Notes: a model not told the origin generated them from the letters alone. Counted from the first letter of the stretch, positions 54,367 to 63,708 are shown. The stretch is DNA of 64,000 nucleotides from Saccharicrinis sp965230625 (GCA_965230625.1 CBDDLL010000002.1:558001-622000); one strand, 5' to 3'. Translations and numbers: made by a program.

Positions 54367-56592
54367 CTATTTTAAGAGATTCATGATTTCATCATACTTA
54401 TACCCTTTGGCTAACCTAAGCATAAAGACAGCAAGTTTATTGTCATGCTCTTTTGTTTCATCAATTAGTTTCAATAGTTTCTTTTGATAACCATTTAACA
54501 AAGCATCTTGAATATTTTTAAGCAATTGTTTTGGCAGCTTGTCGACACTCGTTTTTAAATTTTCCAGAGATTCTACTCCTCTTACTTCTTTAGGAGTTTC
54601 TGGCTCGCTCTTTTCATCGTATATATAATCTAATTTACAGTGTAATTTAATTTTTTCAAACAACTCTGCTTCTTTAAATGGTTTTCGAATAAAGTCGGAT
54701 GTACCTGTTTTTAAGACCATATCTACCTGATCTTCCAGAACACTTGCGGTAATCGCAATAATTGCTGTATCTCGACCTTCTTTAAGTTCCTTAATTTGCC
54801 GTGTAGCTTCAAAACCATCCATAACTGGCATTACCATATCCATCAAAACAAGTGGTGGTTTCCAGTTTTGATAAATGTCAAGAGCTTCCTTTCCGTTAAC
54901 TGCTTCCCGAACTTCAAAACCAACTAACTTTAGTAAATTAGTTAAAACTCTCCTATTTGTTTCTCGATCATCCGCTACTAATACTTTAAAGTTTTTATAT
55001 TCTTCAGTTAAACTCACCACTCTTTTGGAATTATATTCTATAAAAACATCTTCTTTTTTACCTTTTTGTACTACAAATTCAAAACGAAAATTACTTCCCT
55101 TTCCATATTTACTTTTCACAGTAATGTCACCTCCGAGTAAAGTCGTAAACTGTTTGCTTATGGCAAGTCCAAGGCCCGATCCTTCATGCTGTTTGGTGCG
55201 AGAAGTTACCTGTTCAAAATAATTGAATATTTTCACTAAGTCTTCGTTTTTGATTCCAATCCCCGAATCTTCTACCTCGATATATAGTTTTAAATTCTGG
55301 TCTGATTTTTCCACAAGATCAGCACGAATATTAATACCACCTTTATCGGTAAACTTTACAGCATTACCAATAAGGTTTATTAATATTTGCCTTATTTTGC
55401 CATCATCGGATACCACATATTTTGGAAAGTCGTCTGATACCTCAACGTTTAAATCTAATCCTTTTACATCTGTCCTTACCCGAAACATTACTTCAATATC
55501 TTCAATTAGAGCATGTAAATCAAAGCTTGTTTTTCTTAAAGAAACATGTCCTGCCTCAATTTTTGACATCTCCAAAACATCGTTAATAAGGGCTAATAAG
55601 TGTTCTCCACTTCTATTAATTGTCTTTATTGTATCTAGTTGAGATGGAGTAGTATTTTTATCTCTAATTAATAATTGAGAAAAACCTAAAATTGCATTCA
55701 TTGGAGTTCTTAACTCATGCGACATATTAGAAAGGAAAATACTTTTAGCTTTACTTGCCGCTTCAGCTTTTTCTTTTGCCGTATGTAGCTGTATGTTTGT
55801 ATTTTCCAGTTCAGCAGTTCTTTCCGTAACCTTTTGCTCTAACTGTTCATTCAGTGTTTTCAATTCGTGTTGGGCTTTATCTCTTGCTTCTTGCCTTATC
55901 CGAATTTGTTTTAACATATTATCAAACTGATTATATAGAATGCCTAATTCGTCTTTTCTATCAGTTTGAATTTGTACAGAAAAATCATCTTTTTGAGATA
56001 TTTTTTGGGTAATATTAGCTAGGGCTAGAACAGGTTCAGAAATAATTTTTTGTAATCGCGAAGCCAGAAAATAAATCGGTAATATTAAAACACCAATTAA
56101 AATAAGCATGATTATGGAGTTGGTAACGATTTTTTCTCTAATTACTTCTACTGATATCCTCATGTATATTACACCATAAGTTTCATTCTGATACAAAATA
56201 GTATGAAATAAATGCAAGAAATTACCTACTATGCGATTTTCTTTAAATGGAGCTTTAGGATACTTATAACTAGATTCGTTTAATTTTTCATAACTTACAA
56301 ATATGTTTCCTTCGATATCATAAACACATGCATTGTATATATCAGGTAGAGCTTCTAGTTTGTTAAGTATTTCAATAGCTTCATCTTTATAACCAAATAA
56401 TAAAGGAGCAATACAATAATTTCCAACCAAAGTGGCACTCATTTTTGCATTACCTTCAATCTCTTTTCTAAAATTGTATATATCCAATATGCTATAAATA
56501 ATAAGTCCCAGGATAATAGCGGAGGTACTTACTGTTAAGATAATTAATATTAACTTTCTTTTTATTGAGAGATTCTGAAATCCTATCATCAT
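54367..56592 (-). CDS. CHASE8-like/HAMP transmembrane hybrid histidine kinase (YfiN-like sensor, kinase output)
   Basis: 741 residues. Transmembrane helices at about 14-34 and 156-178 frame a periplasmic CHASE8-like domain (about 38-150; MSATLVGNYCIAPLLFGYKD, then IYNACVYDIEGNIFVSY), the sensor type of Pseudomonas YfiN/TpbB. HAMP (about 180-235), a coiled coil, HisKA with His292 in NMSHELRTPMNA, HATPase with EGSGLGLAIS (about 470) and REC with Asp585 in LVLMDMVMP follow. A short helical tail ends the protein. Its start overlaps the YfiR stop by 4 bp (ATGA), which suggests translational coupling and a direct periplasmic YfiR-CHASE8 contact, as known for YfiR-YfiN. Where YfiN has GGDEF, this protein has a kinase/receiver output. 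Confidence 0.92.
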   Translation of the reverse strand: MMIGFQNLSIKRKLILIILTVSTSAIILGLIIYSILDIYNFRKEIEGNAKMSATLVGNYCIAPLLFGYKDEAIEILNKLEALPDIYNACVYDIEGNIFVSYEKLNESSYKYPKAPFKENRIVGNFLHLFHTILYQNETYGVIYMRISVEVIREKIVTNSIIMLILIGVLILPIYFLASRLQKIISEPVLALANITQKISQKDDFSVQIQTDRKDELGILYNQFDNMLKQIRIRQEARDKAQHELKTLNEQLEQKVTERTAELENTNIQLHTAKEKAEAASKAKSIFLSNMSHELRTPMNAILGFSQLLIRDKNTTPSQLDTIKTINRSGEHLLALINDVLEMSKIEAGHVSLRKTSFDLHALIEDIEVMFRVRTDVKGLDLNVEVSDDFPKYVVSDDGKIRQILINLIGNAVKFTDKGGINIRADLVEKSDQNLKLYIEVEDSGIGIKNEDLVKIFNYFEQVTSRTKQHEGSGLGLAISKQFTTLLGGDITVKSKYGKGSNFRFEFVVQKGKKEDVFIEYNSKRVVSLTEEYKNFKVLVADDRETNRRVLTNLLKLVGFEVREAVNGKEALDIYQNWKPPLVLMDMVMPVMDGFEATRQIKELKEGRDTAIIAITASVLEDQVDMVLKTGTSDFIRKPFKEAELFEKIKLHCKLDYIYDEKSEPETPKEVRGVESLENLKTSVDKLPKQLLKNIQDALLNGYQKKLLKLIDETKEHDNKLAVFMLRLAKGYKYDEIMNLLK

Positions 56593-57119
56593 TTATGGGT
56601 TTTGGCAACATTTACAAGCAAATGGCTAACTTTTAAGCTAGAGCCTTGCAGTTGTTTTTTATTTAATTCGAACCTTAAAACATCTTTTTCAATAAATAAA
56701 TTAATCATAATCCCTTTTTGTGCATATCCTTCAGTGTCTCCAATTGTTAATACACAATATTCCTTTGCCAGGTCAACAACTTGTTCTAAATCGTTTTTTA
56801 ACGAAGCTGAAACATAAACCAAATGGCAATCTTTAATACTTTCTAAATCATTAGAATATAAAATTTTCACATCCCTTTCCTTTATTTTAGTTGTTGACAA
56901 TAGTATTTCCATATTGTCACCAAAAGGATTATTACCCAGAATAAGAATTTTGAATTTTTTATTATTAAGAACACTATCCGGCCACTCAACAAAACGGGTA
57001 AATCGTTCCAAATATGCGGCTTTCATTGTAATGACATCTTGTCCAAAGGATTGCTCTTGAAAAACTATTAAAAGCAATCCTAAAATGATAACGATATTTT
57101 TTACTTTGAAATGCATCAC
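56589..57119 (-). CDS. YfiR-family periplasmic protein (DUF4154), copy B
   Basis: 176 residues with a signal peptide (about 1-26). Family features: MKAAYLERFTRFVEWP (32-47), ILGNNPFG (60-67), HLVYVSAS, TIGDTEGYAQKGIMINLFIE and FELNKKQLQGSSLKVSHLL. In Pseudomonas, YfiR binds the periplasmic sensor of YfiN and represses it until redox or envelope signals release it. Two cysteines (98 and 122) are present here and absent from the paralogue at 59322. It overlaps the CHASE8-like kinase gene by 4 bp and follows the TonB-dependent receptor by 20 bp. Confidence 0.88.
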   Translation of the reverse strand: MMHFKVKNIVIILGLLLIVFQEQSFGQDVITMKAAYLERFTRFVEWPDSVLNNKKFKILILGNNPFGDNMEILLSTTKIKERDVKILYSNDLESIKDCHLVYVSASLKNDLEQVVDLAKEYCVLTIGDTEGYAQKGIMINLFIEKDVLRFELNKKQLQGSSLKVSHLLVNVAKTHK

Positions 57120-57139
57120 CTCATGGGAAATTTGTCGTG

Positions 57140-59212
57140 TTAAAATAATAATTGTGCACCTATACTAACGTTAAAGCCAGTGTCTTGAAATTGCCATGGC
57201 ATTTCAAACTTGTTATCGGTTATGTTATATGCTTTTATAAATACATCCAGCTTTTGGGTATTATTAAATTTCAGAGTCTTTGATAGATATGCATTAATTA
57301 GTTCTTTTGATTCATACGTATTTCTGTTTTGCTTTGAACTGCTATCGTAAATTGCACCTCCAAAGTGCGCCCATGGTGCTATTATAATATCGTAAGGCAG
57401 GTAAATCGTAAATCCAATTTTTCCCATTAATTTAGGAACAAAAGGAACTTCCACTCCATCCTGATCGGGATTATCAGGATCTTTTATTTCTGATTTAGTA
57501 TAAGTTAAATTTGCAAACCATTCGATTTTATGTTCAATATTTTGTTTAATACTAGCTTCAAATCCCTGAGCGATAGTTTCACCATCGGCATTTACCGATT
57601 GTGTTTGTGATGGATCGAGACTAACTACATTATCTATGATGGCATCCGTAATTTTTGTATTGAAACCTCTAACCGATAACTGAATGTCTGATGGTAACAC
57701 ATACTCAAAGCCCAGGTCAACACTTAAGCCACTTTCCGGTTCTAGACCAGGATTTGGTAACTGTCCATCACTACCTGGAACACCCTGCTCATTTAAAGGC
57801 ACTGTTCCTCCTATTGATTTTAAACTTGGAGACATAAAGCTATTACCCGCATTGGTAAATACTACTATTTTATCTGTTACCCTGTACTTTGCTCCTGCAC
57901 TCCATAAAAATACATCCCACTTTTCATCTTTGGAACCAGGTATATCACCTCCAATCTTGGATATGTCATATGATATTATGTTATACCTGGCTCCTCCACG
58001 AACCGTAAGTTTTTTAAATTGTAATTCTTCTTGTATGTAAATACCTAACTGAGTGACCTTAGCATCATTTCCCGTAGTTTTATTTTGAGTAACAGGATGT
58101 ACCCAGGTTAAATATGATGCATTTTGGTAGTCAGCTCCTACAGTAAAATTGCTATTGTTAAAATGATTATAACTCATTGATAAATCAACAGGAAAAATGA
58201 TTTGCTCTACACCTGATTTTTCTTTCAGTTGGTAACTTAAATTAAGTGCATTATACCTGTCATCTTCGTACTGTCTGTCGTACCATCTTAATCCTGCTTT
58301 AAATGATAGTTGAACTTTTTCTGCTATTTGTCCAGAATATCCAAGATTTAATAAGCTATAGTTAAAGTTGTATTTACGATATTTCCGGCCCCAATCACCA
58401 TTATGAAATGTTTGATTTCCAAAAAATATAATTTTATGATCTTCTTTATTGCCTAGGTAATAAGTCGCTCCTATAAATCCTTTTGTTTTTTGATATTCAG
58501 GATTGTTCATCATGTTTAACCAGGAATTGGCACTACCATAGTCTGTATAGTCTGAATTTTCATAACTGATGCCTCCAAATAGGTGCATATCTTTAACTTT
58601 ATTTTCATGATATAGCTGACTGTTTAAAGTATTGTACGTACCATAACTTACCGAAGCCATTGTTTGCGGTCTTTCTATATTTTCTTTTAAGATAAGATTA
58701 ACTGTACCTGCTAATGGACTCTGGTTACCTGCAAAATCTTGAGACAAATAATTAGGGTATAAAATGGAAGCAGGCCCTCTTTGAATTTCAATATGATCAA
58801 CAGCCAAAGCGTCTAAGCTTTGCGGATCAATAAAAGCATCTATGGGTAGTCCTTGAGCCATATAGGTATTGTACTTGGGACCAATTCCACCGTAAGCACC
58901 CCAATTGGCATCATTTCGAGAGAGTACTTTTACCGAGGCACCTGGTAAATATTGTATTAATTCTGAAATATTTCCTTTCCCAGATACAGTTTGGTTTATT
59001 TGTTTTGAAGTAATAATATCAACTTTTTGAGTTATCTCCTTTGATAACCTCAATGTTTTAGAAGCTGTAACAATTTTAACATTTAATAAATCATCAAAGG
59101 ACATTCCTAAAGCTTTTTGAAACTCCGTTGTATCAACTTGTTGCGAATAACTTATCTTGCTTATAAAAACACAAATAGTTAATACTGTTCTTATAATACT
59201 TAATTTTTTCAT
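57140..59212 (-). CDS. TonB-dependent outer-membrane receptor, copy B
   Basis: 690 residues with a signal peptide (about 1-23). A short N-terminal stretch (ALGMSFDDLLNVKIVTASK) precedes the plug domain (about 50-175; ISELIQYLPGASVKVL, HIEIQRGPASILY, AGTVNLILKE). A 22-strand beta-barrel then runs to the terminal phenylalanine (VSIGAQLLF). There is no SusC-type carboxypeptidase-like domain and no N-terminal signalling (STN) domain, so it is not a SusC or FecA type. It imports or senses an unknown ligand by TonB-ExbBD energy. With the next gene (YfiR copy B, 20 bp) it forms one of two receptor-YfiR cassettes in the operon. Confidence 0.92.
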   Translation of the reverse strand: MKKLSIIRTVLTICVFISKISYSQQVDTTEFQKALGMSFDDLLNVKIVTASKTLRLSKEITQKVDIITSKQINQTVSGKGNISELIQYLPGASVKVLSRNDANWGAYGGIGPKYNTYMAQGLPIDAFIDPQSLDALAVDHIEIQRGPASILYPNYLSQDFAGNQSPLAGTVNLILKENIERPQTMASVSYGTYNTLNSQLYHENKVKDMHLFGGISYENSDYTDYGSANSWLNMMNNPEYQKTKGFIGATYYLGNKEDHKIIFFGNQTFHNGDWGRKYRKYNFNYSLLNLGYSGQIAEKVQLSFKAGLRWYDRQYEDDRYNALNLSYQLKEKSGVEQIIFPVDLSMSYNHFNNSNFTVGADYQNASYLTWVHPVTQNKTTGNDAKVTQLGIYIQEELQFKKLTVRGGARYNIISYDISKIGGDIPGSKDEKWDVFLWSAGAKYRVTDKIVVFTNAGNSFMSPSLKSIGGTVPLNEQGVPGSDGQLPNPGLEPESGLSVDLGFEYVLPSDIQLSVRGFNTKITDAIIDNVVSLDPSQTQSVNADGETIAQGFEASIKQNIEHKIEWFANLTYTKSEIKDPDNPDQDGVEVPFVPKLMGKIGFTIYLPYDIIIAPWAHFGGAIYDSSSKQNRNTYESKELINAYLSKTLKFNNTQKLDVFIKAYNITDNKFEMPWQFQDTGFNVSIGAQLLF

Positions 59213-59321
59213 TCAATAAAGTTTTTAGTCATTATAAGATTTATATTGTATTCCCTGATTATATTTAATATACAAATTTGATTTGATATATCACGATAAA
59301 TTCCTCTATTATTGACTCTTA

Positions 59322-59858
59322 TCAATTTGAATCCACAATTTTAGATACTCTTGTTAGCAAATAACTAACTTCAAATCCTGCATTGAGCATTTCTTTCTTG
59401 TTTATTTCAAACTTGATTTTATTATTGATCGCTAAAAAGTTAAGATGAACACCTGAATTAGCATAGCCTTTTGTGTCTCCAACAACAAGTACTGATTTTT
59501 CTTTAGTGTATTTTACTACATTTTCAATTTCCTTTTTTTCTGATTTAGATATAAACAAAACATGCCCAGATTTAAAGTCTGTAATTTTATCGATATATAT
59601 CGTTTTAACATTCTTGTTTTTTATATTTCGATTTGAGTATAGCTTTTCAATTTTTCCTTTAAATGGATCATCTCCTAGTATAACTATTGTAAATGGTTGA
59701 TTGGTGTCATCAGTTAATGAATTATTAGGCCATTTTATAAAACGGGAGACCTGCTCAAAGGCGACAGCCTTCAACGTATATTCATCCGTCTGATTACCAG
59801 CGCCCCCATTTGCAGACAAGAACCAAATTGTTAGTAGTATTTTTAATGAAATTCGCAT
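59322..59858 (-). CDS. YfiR-family periplasmic protein (DUF4154), copy A
   Basis: 178 residues with a signal peptide (about 1-21). Family segments: LKAVAFEQVSRFIKWP, IVILGDDPFKGK, HVLFISKSEKKE, VLVVGDTKGYANSGVHLNFL and KFEINKKEMLNAGFEVSYLL. It has no cysteine at all, so it cannot use the disulphide control described for Pseudomonas YfiR. It lies between the two receptor genes, 80 bp after receptor A and 109 bp before receptor B. It is possibly the partner of receptor A, and it may compete with copy B for the CHASE8-like kinase. Confidence 0.87.
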   Translation of the reverse strand: MRISLKILLTIWFLSANGGAGNQTDEYTLKAVAFEQVSRFIKWPNNSLTDDTNQPFTIVILGDDPFKGKIEKLYSNRNIKNKNVKTIYIDKITDFKSGHVLFISKSEKKEIENVVKYTKEKSVLVVGDTKGYANSGVHLNFLAINNKIKFEINKKEMLNAGFEVSYLLTRVSKIVDSN

Positions 59859-59938
59859 AATTTCTTATACTTTCATTTCTGTTATTTATGGCTATGTGTT
59901 TTAACTTTTAGTTAATCAAATAACAACTTGTGTAATTA

Positions 59939-62086
59939 CTAAAACTCTTTTCCCATTGTTATTTGAAAAAGACTGCCTTTGCCCAAAGTTCCTTTATCAG
60001 CCCACCGATTGTTTGTAAATGTGGGATATCTTATTTCTTTATCCAGTATGTTATAAGCTTTGACTCCTACATAAAAACCCTTGTTGAATATATCTTCTAT
60101 ATTAACATTTGCAGAAAGCTTAAAGTAACTATCCACTTTTTCTCCTATTCTAGCTCCATAAGAACCATTTGTATTTTGAGTTGCTAAATCCCAATAGGTT
60201 TCCATTTCGTCAACATAAGTGCTGGTTAGGGCTAACGATACTTTCTTTAATTTATAGGATGCTTTAAAATACCCTAGTAGGTTTGGAGAGTATGCTTTGA
60301 TTACATTTTCATAACCTTTCGATTTATTTTCAGATTCCTGATAGGTAAAACTTAGTTCAGTTCTAAAATTCCTAACTGGTTCAACCTTAATTAATAGTTC
60401 TCCTCCATGTGTTACAATCTCACCTGCATTAGAGTTGTAAGTTATGTAATTTCCTTCATTATCAAAACCGTGGGTTCTGGTAATTAGTTGGTTAAGTTTG
60501 TTTCGGAACAAACTTAAGTTTATGCTCATATTTTCAATAGGTATAGCTATATAATTTAATTCAAGCGTTTTGATTCTTTCTTGTTTTAACTTTGTGCCAT
60601 AAGTTTCAAAAACAAACTGGGTCCAATTTTGCTGAAAGGAAGGATTATTGATTGCCTCCCCGTATAAAATTTTCAATGTATTTTTATCGTTGAACTCATA
60701 AATGGCTCCAAGTCGTGGAATAATATATGTCTTTTGCTGTTCGTAACTACCTATTAGCTCCTGATAATCATCAGGATCAACAGAGCCTCCCCCGTTTATT
60801 CTTAACATATCGTAACCGAAGTTTTTCTCTAGTCCAACTCCGGTAACAATGTTAAGGTTATTTATCAGGTTGAAACTTAACTGAGCAAATCCTGCAAGTG
60901 TTAGTATATTATCGTTGTCATCTAATCTGGTTATTGTGTTTGAAACTCCAGGTATGTATGTGTCACCTATTAATCTAGGATGATCGAAAGGATCATAAAT
61001 ATCCGTTATCATCCTGCTATTGATTCCGGTAGTTAAATTCAATTTTTTATTGAAAGAAATCAATGCATTTATTTCTCCTTCTATGCCTTCTGTTTCAATA
61101 TTCTCTTTTCCGTAATAAGTTCGATTAAAATAGTCAGCTTCAGCTCTGAGCACCTGCTTACTATATATAATTTTCGAATTAATTGATAATAAATTGGATA
61201 TCTTTTTATTATATCCGACAGATAAATTCATTCCTGTTTGCCGGTTTAAATATCCCTCGGAAGCGGAAGGGTTAAAGAAGTAGATTTCACGAGGATTTTC
61301 GAAATAGTTTATCTTAAAAACGAATCCGTCAAACTCAGATGAAAAATTGAAATATGTTTCACGATTTTCAAGTCTTCCACTTGTATTTTGTGGTATGTTG
61401 ACTGGAATATTTGAGCCCATACTTGTTAGTTTGTGGTTCATTCCATGTGTATAATAATGAGCTCCACTGAAAGAATATCTGAATTTGTCTTTTTCTCCGT
61501 TTGCTATTTTTATGGATAGATTGCTGGTATTTAGAGATCCATACGATAATGCAACTTCATTTCTATTTATCTCGTCGGTTATTATATTGATAACACCATA
61601 AAAGGCACCGCTACCATAAATCACAGAAAGTGGACCTCGAACAACTTCAATTCTATCAATTGCTTCTACGGGTATAGGGATATCTCTTAATCGATAACCA
61701 GAAGAATAGTTGTCAATACTTCTAATACCATTTACTAAAATGATAACATTTCTGGAATTTCCGCTCCAGTATCCTCTAACTCCAGCAACAGGTCCATTAA
61801 ACGCAAGATCATCAATTGTATAAAAACCAGGTATGTTTTCAATTATTTCATTTACGTGCGTATAGCCATAAGCTTTTATGTCATCACGTGTTATTACAAC
61901 AGTTGTAGCGGGTGTTTTTTTTGCTGATTCACCAAATTTAGAAGCAGATACAATTTCAACATTCAAAAATTCTTCAATGCTTAAATTAAATAAATCATCT
62001 TTGGTTTGCTGTTTTTCTTGCGCATATGTGGAAATAGGAATTAATAACAGCAATAAGATAATGAGAATATGTACCTTTTTATTCAT
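59939..62086 (-). CDS. TonB-dependent outer-membrane receptor, copy A
   Basis: 715 residues from the ATG at 62086. The in-frame ATG at 62161 would add 25 residues ahead of the signal peptide MNKKVHILIILLLLLIPIST and is less likely. After the N-terminal LFNLSIEEFLNVEIVSASK comes the plug (about 65-170; TTVVITRDDIKAYGYTHVNE, IDRIEVVRGPLSVIYGSGAF, GVINIIT), then the barrel ending in GKEF. Plug and barrel are canonical for vitamin B12/siderophore-type receptors, with no SusC-type N-terminal domain. It is 80 bp after the SBP-OmpA gene and 80 bp before YfiR copy A. The ligand is unknown. Confidence 0.92.
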   Translation of the reverse strand: MNKKVHILIILLLLLIPISTYAQEKQQTKDDLFNLSIEEFLNVEIVSASKFGESAKKTPATTVVITRDDIKAYGYTHVNEIIENIPGFYTIDDLAFNGPVAGVRGYWSGNSRNVIILVNGIRSIDNYSSGYRLRDIPIPVEAIDRIEVVRGPLSVIYGSGAFYGVINIITDEINRNEVALSYGSLNTSNLSIKIANGEKDKFRYSFSGAHYYTHGMNHKLTSMGSNIPVNIPQNTSGRLENRETYFNFSSEFDGFVFKINYFENPREIYFFNPSASEGYLNRQTGMNLSVGYNKKISNLLSINSKIIYSKQVLRAEADYFNRTYYGKENIETEGIEGEINALISFNKKLNLTTGINSRMITDIYDPFDHPRLIGDTYIPGVSNTITRLDDNDNILTLAGFAQLSFNLINNLNIVTGVGLEKNFGYDMLRINGGGSVDPDDYQELIGSYEQQKTYIIPRLGAIYEFNDKNTLKILYGEAINNPSFQQNWTQFVFETYGTKLKQERIKTLELNYIAIPIENMSINLSLFRNKLNQLITRTHGFDNEGNYITYNSNAGEIVTHGGELLIKVEPVRNFRTELSFTYQESENKSKGYENVIKAYSPNLLGYFKASYKLKKVSLALTSTYVDEMETYWDLATQNTNGSYGARIGEKVDSYFKLSANVNIEDIFNKGFYVGVKAYNILDKEIRYPTFTNNRWADKGTLGKGSLFQITMGKEF

Positions 62087-62166
62087 GTTGGTTATTTTTA
62101 CATTATAGTACATTTCCAGAATTAAATGTTTTGTTATCACTTTACTTACATTGTATAGCAAATAAA

Positions 62167-63708
62167 CTATATGGAACTATTTTCCAGTAATACAAATTCA
62201 ACCCTACTTCTTCTTTTGTTATACTCTTCGGGACTTTCCCCTAACTTTTTAAGGGGAGGTTGTTTTCCTCCGAGTCCTACAGAGTGCAGCCGATTTGGAT
62301 CGATACGGTATACTTCAATCAACTTTTGTTTTACAACCATAGCTCTTTCCGCTGATAATGTAGAGTTACTTTCTTGATCGGTTTGACCTGTATGGCCTCT
62401 TATTGAAATTCTATAGTAAGGGTAGTTATTAACTAATAATTTAGCTACCTTTTCTAGTATTTTTTCACCACGAGAGCTAAGCATGCTTGTACCTTCCATA
62501 AATATAATGGGTTCATTACGTAAAGTTCCTATTTCTTTTAAGGAAGACCATTCGCTTTTACTCAGGATTTCAAATTCTACTTTAGTAGCTTTTAAGCTAA
62601 TGTCAACTGATTTTAATACATCATCTTTAATATTTCTTAAAAAAGAACTGTTGATTAGTGAATACGGATTGGTAACTTCATTTTCAATCGCTTTTGTTTT
62701 TAATAACACATCGTTGCATGCATAAATAGAATTTACAATTCCGTCTTTGGCAGGTAATCCAACATTAATTTGAATCTTAAATAAATTGGAGCAATTCTCA
62801 TGAAAATCATACCAGTTAATATTTTTAATCATACTTGCCACATTTTCATGAATCGAGGATATTTTACTTACCTCTTCAAGCATTTCTTCATATCTGATAG
62901 AATAATAGTTTATTACCTTAAAATAGGTTTTTAGAAAGTTCTCAATTCTTTCAGGTCGATGTAAAACAACATTCCTATGAAAAACTATTACGTCAATAAT
63001 ATAACCCTCAAACATATCGGAGCCCCACAATCTCTTCATACCTAATTCATTAATAGCCATAGTAACATTAGGCTCCCACATAACATAAGCTGCATTGGCA
63101 TCTACTTTTGCGTTTTCTGCCATTTTAAAAACTTCGTCTACTCCTATAACTTCTCTTTTCCAGTTGTTGTTATGCTTTAAGTGATAAAGGTCAAAATCAG
63201 ATATGGTTAAATCGAGTAAAAAAGAGCTGGGAGATTTTGGGGTATAATAAATATGTAAATCTGGATTGTTAAGGTCATTTATATTTCCAGTCTGTAAAAT
63301 ATCTTTGAAACCAACTATTGCATCAGCACCTTTCGACTCACTTATACCTGCAACTATTACTCCCGGATAATTATATTTTGCTCCATGTTCAATATACGAA
63401 TTGACAGGCAGTACGATAAAATCAAATTCGTTTTTAGCAAACTTTTTAAGCCTTGTTTCATAATCTCCATGATCATTAGTAAAATTCAGAACAAGCCCAT
63501 TGCTTGCCAGTTGTTTTTTCATCTCAATTGAATGAAGAAATGAATATCCCAAATAATTGTCGCCAGCCCAACTTAACGTTTCTGTTTCTACTATTGCATC
63601 GGAAGTTTCTTTGACCGGTTCTTTAAAAAGAAGATTTTTAACAACATAAATGGTTATAATTAAAAATACAATACAAATTACAAGAATTATCAGTTTGTTA
63701 TTTTTCAT
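62167..63708 (-). CDS. Membrane-anchored substrate-binding-like protein fused to OmpA domain
   Basis: 513 residues. One N-terminal transmembrane anchor is at about 6-27. Residues about 44-330 look like a periplasmic type II substrate-binding protein (SsuA/NMT1-like; SWAGDNYLGYSFLHSIEMKK, FDFIVLPVNSYIEHG, AAYVMWEPNVTMAI). Residues about 395-510 form an OmpA-like peptidoglycan-binding domain (ISIRGHTGQTDQESNSTLS, AERAMVVKQKL, RLHSVGLGGKQPP, RRSRVEF). No ABC permease or ATPase is nearby, so it is more likely a sensor or peptidoglycan-tethered co-receptor than a transporter part. It is the first gene of the operon with the receptors, YfiR proteins and kinases, and may play the part of YfiB, the OmpA-like activator in the Pseudomonas YfiBNR system. 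Confidence 0.85.
   Translation of the reverse strand: MKNNKLIILVICIVFLIITIYVVKNLLFKEPVKETSDAIVETETLSWAGDNYLGYSFLHSIEMKKQLASNGLVLNFTNDHGDYETRLKKFAKNEFDFIVLPVNSYIEHGAKYNYPGVIVAGISESKGADAIVGFKDILQTGNINDLNNPDLHIYYTPKSPSSFLLDLTISDFDLYHLKHNNNWKREVIGVDEVFKMAENAKVDANAAYVMWEPNVTMAINELGMKRLWGSDMFEGYIIDVIVFHRNVVLHRPERIENFLKTYFKVINYYSIRYEEMLEEVSKISSIHENVASMIKNINWYDFHENCSNLFKIQINVGLPAKDGIVNSIYACNDVLLKTKAIENEVTNPYSLINSSFLRNIKDDVLKSVDISLKATKVEFEILSKSEWSSLKEIGTLRNEPIIFMEGTSMLSSRGEKILEKVAKLLVNNYPYYRISIRGHTGQTDQESNSTLSAERAMVVKQKLIEVYRIDPNRLHSVGLGGKQPPLKKLGESPEEYNKRRSRVEFVLLENSSI

Noticed and set aside
55223..55642. 139-codon plus-strand ORF antisense to the CHASE8-like kinase
   Set aside because: Shadow of conserved HisKA/HATPase coding sequence, no start context and no domain.
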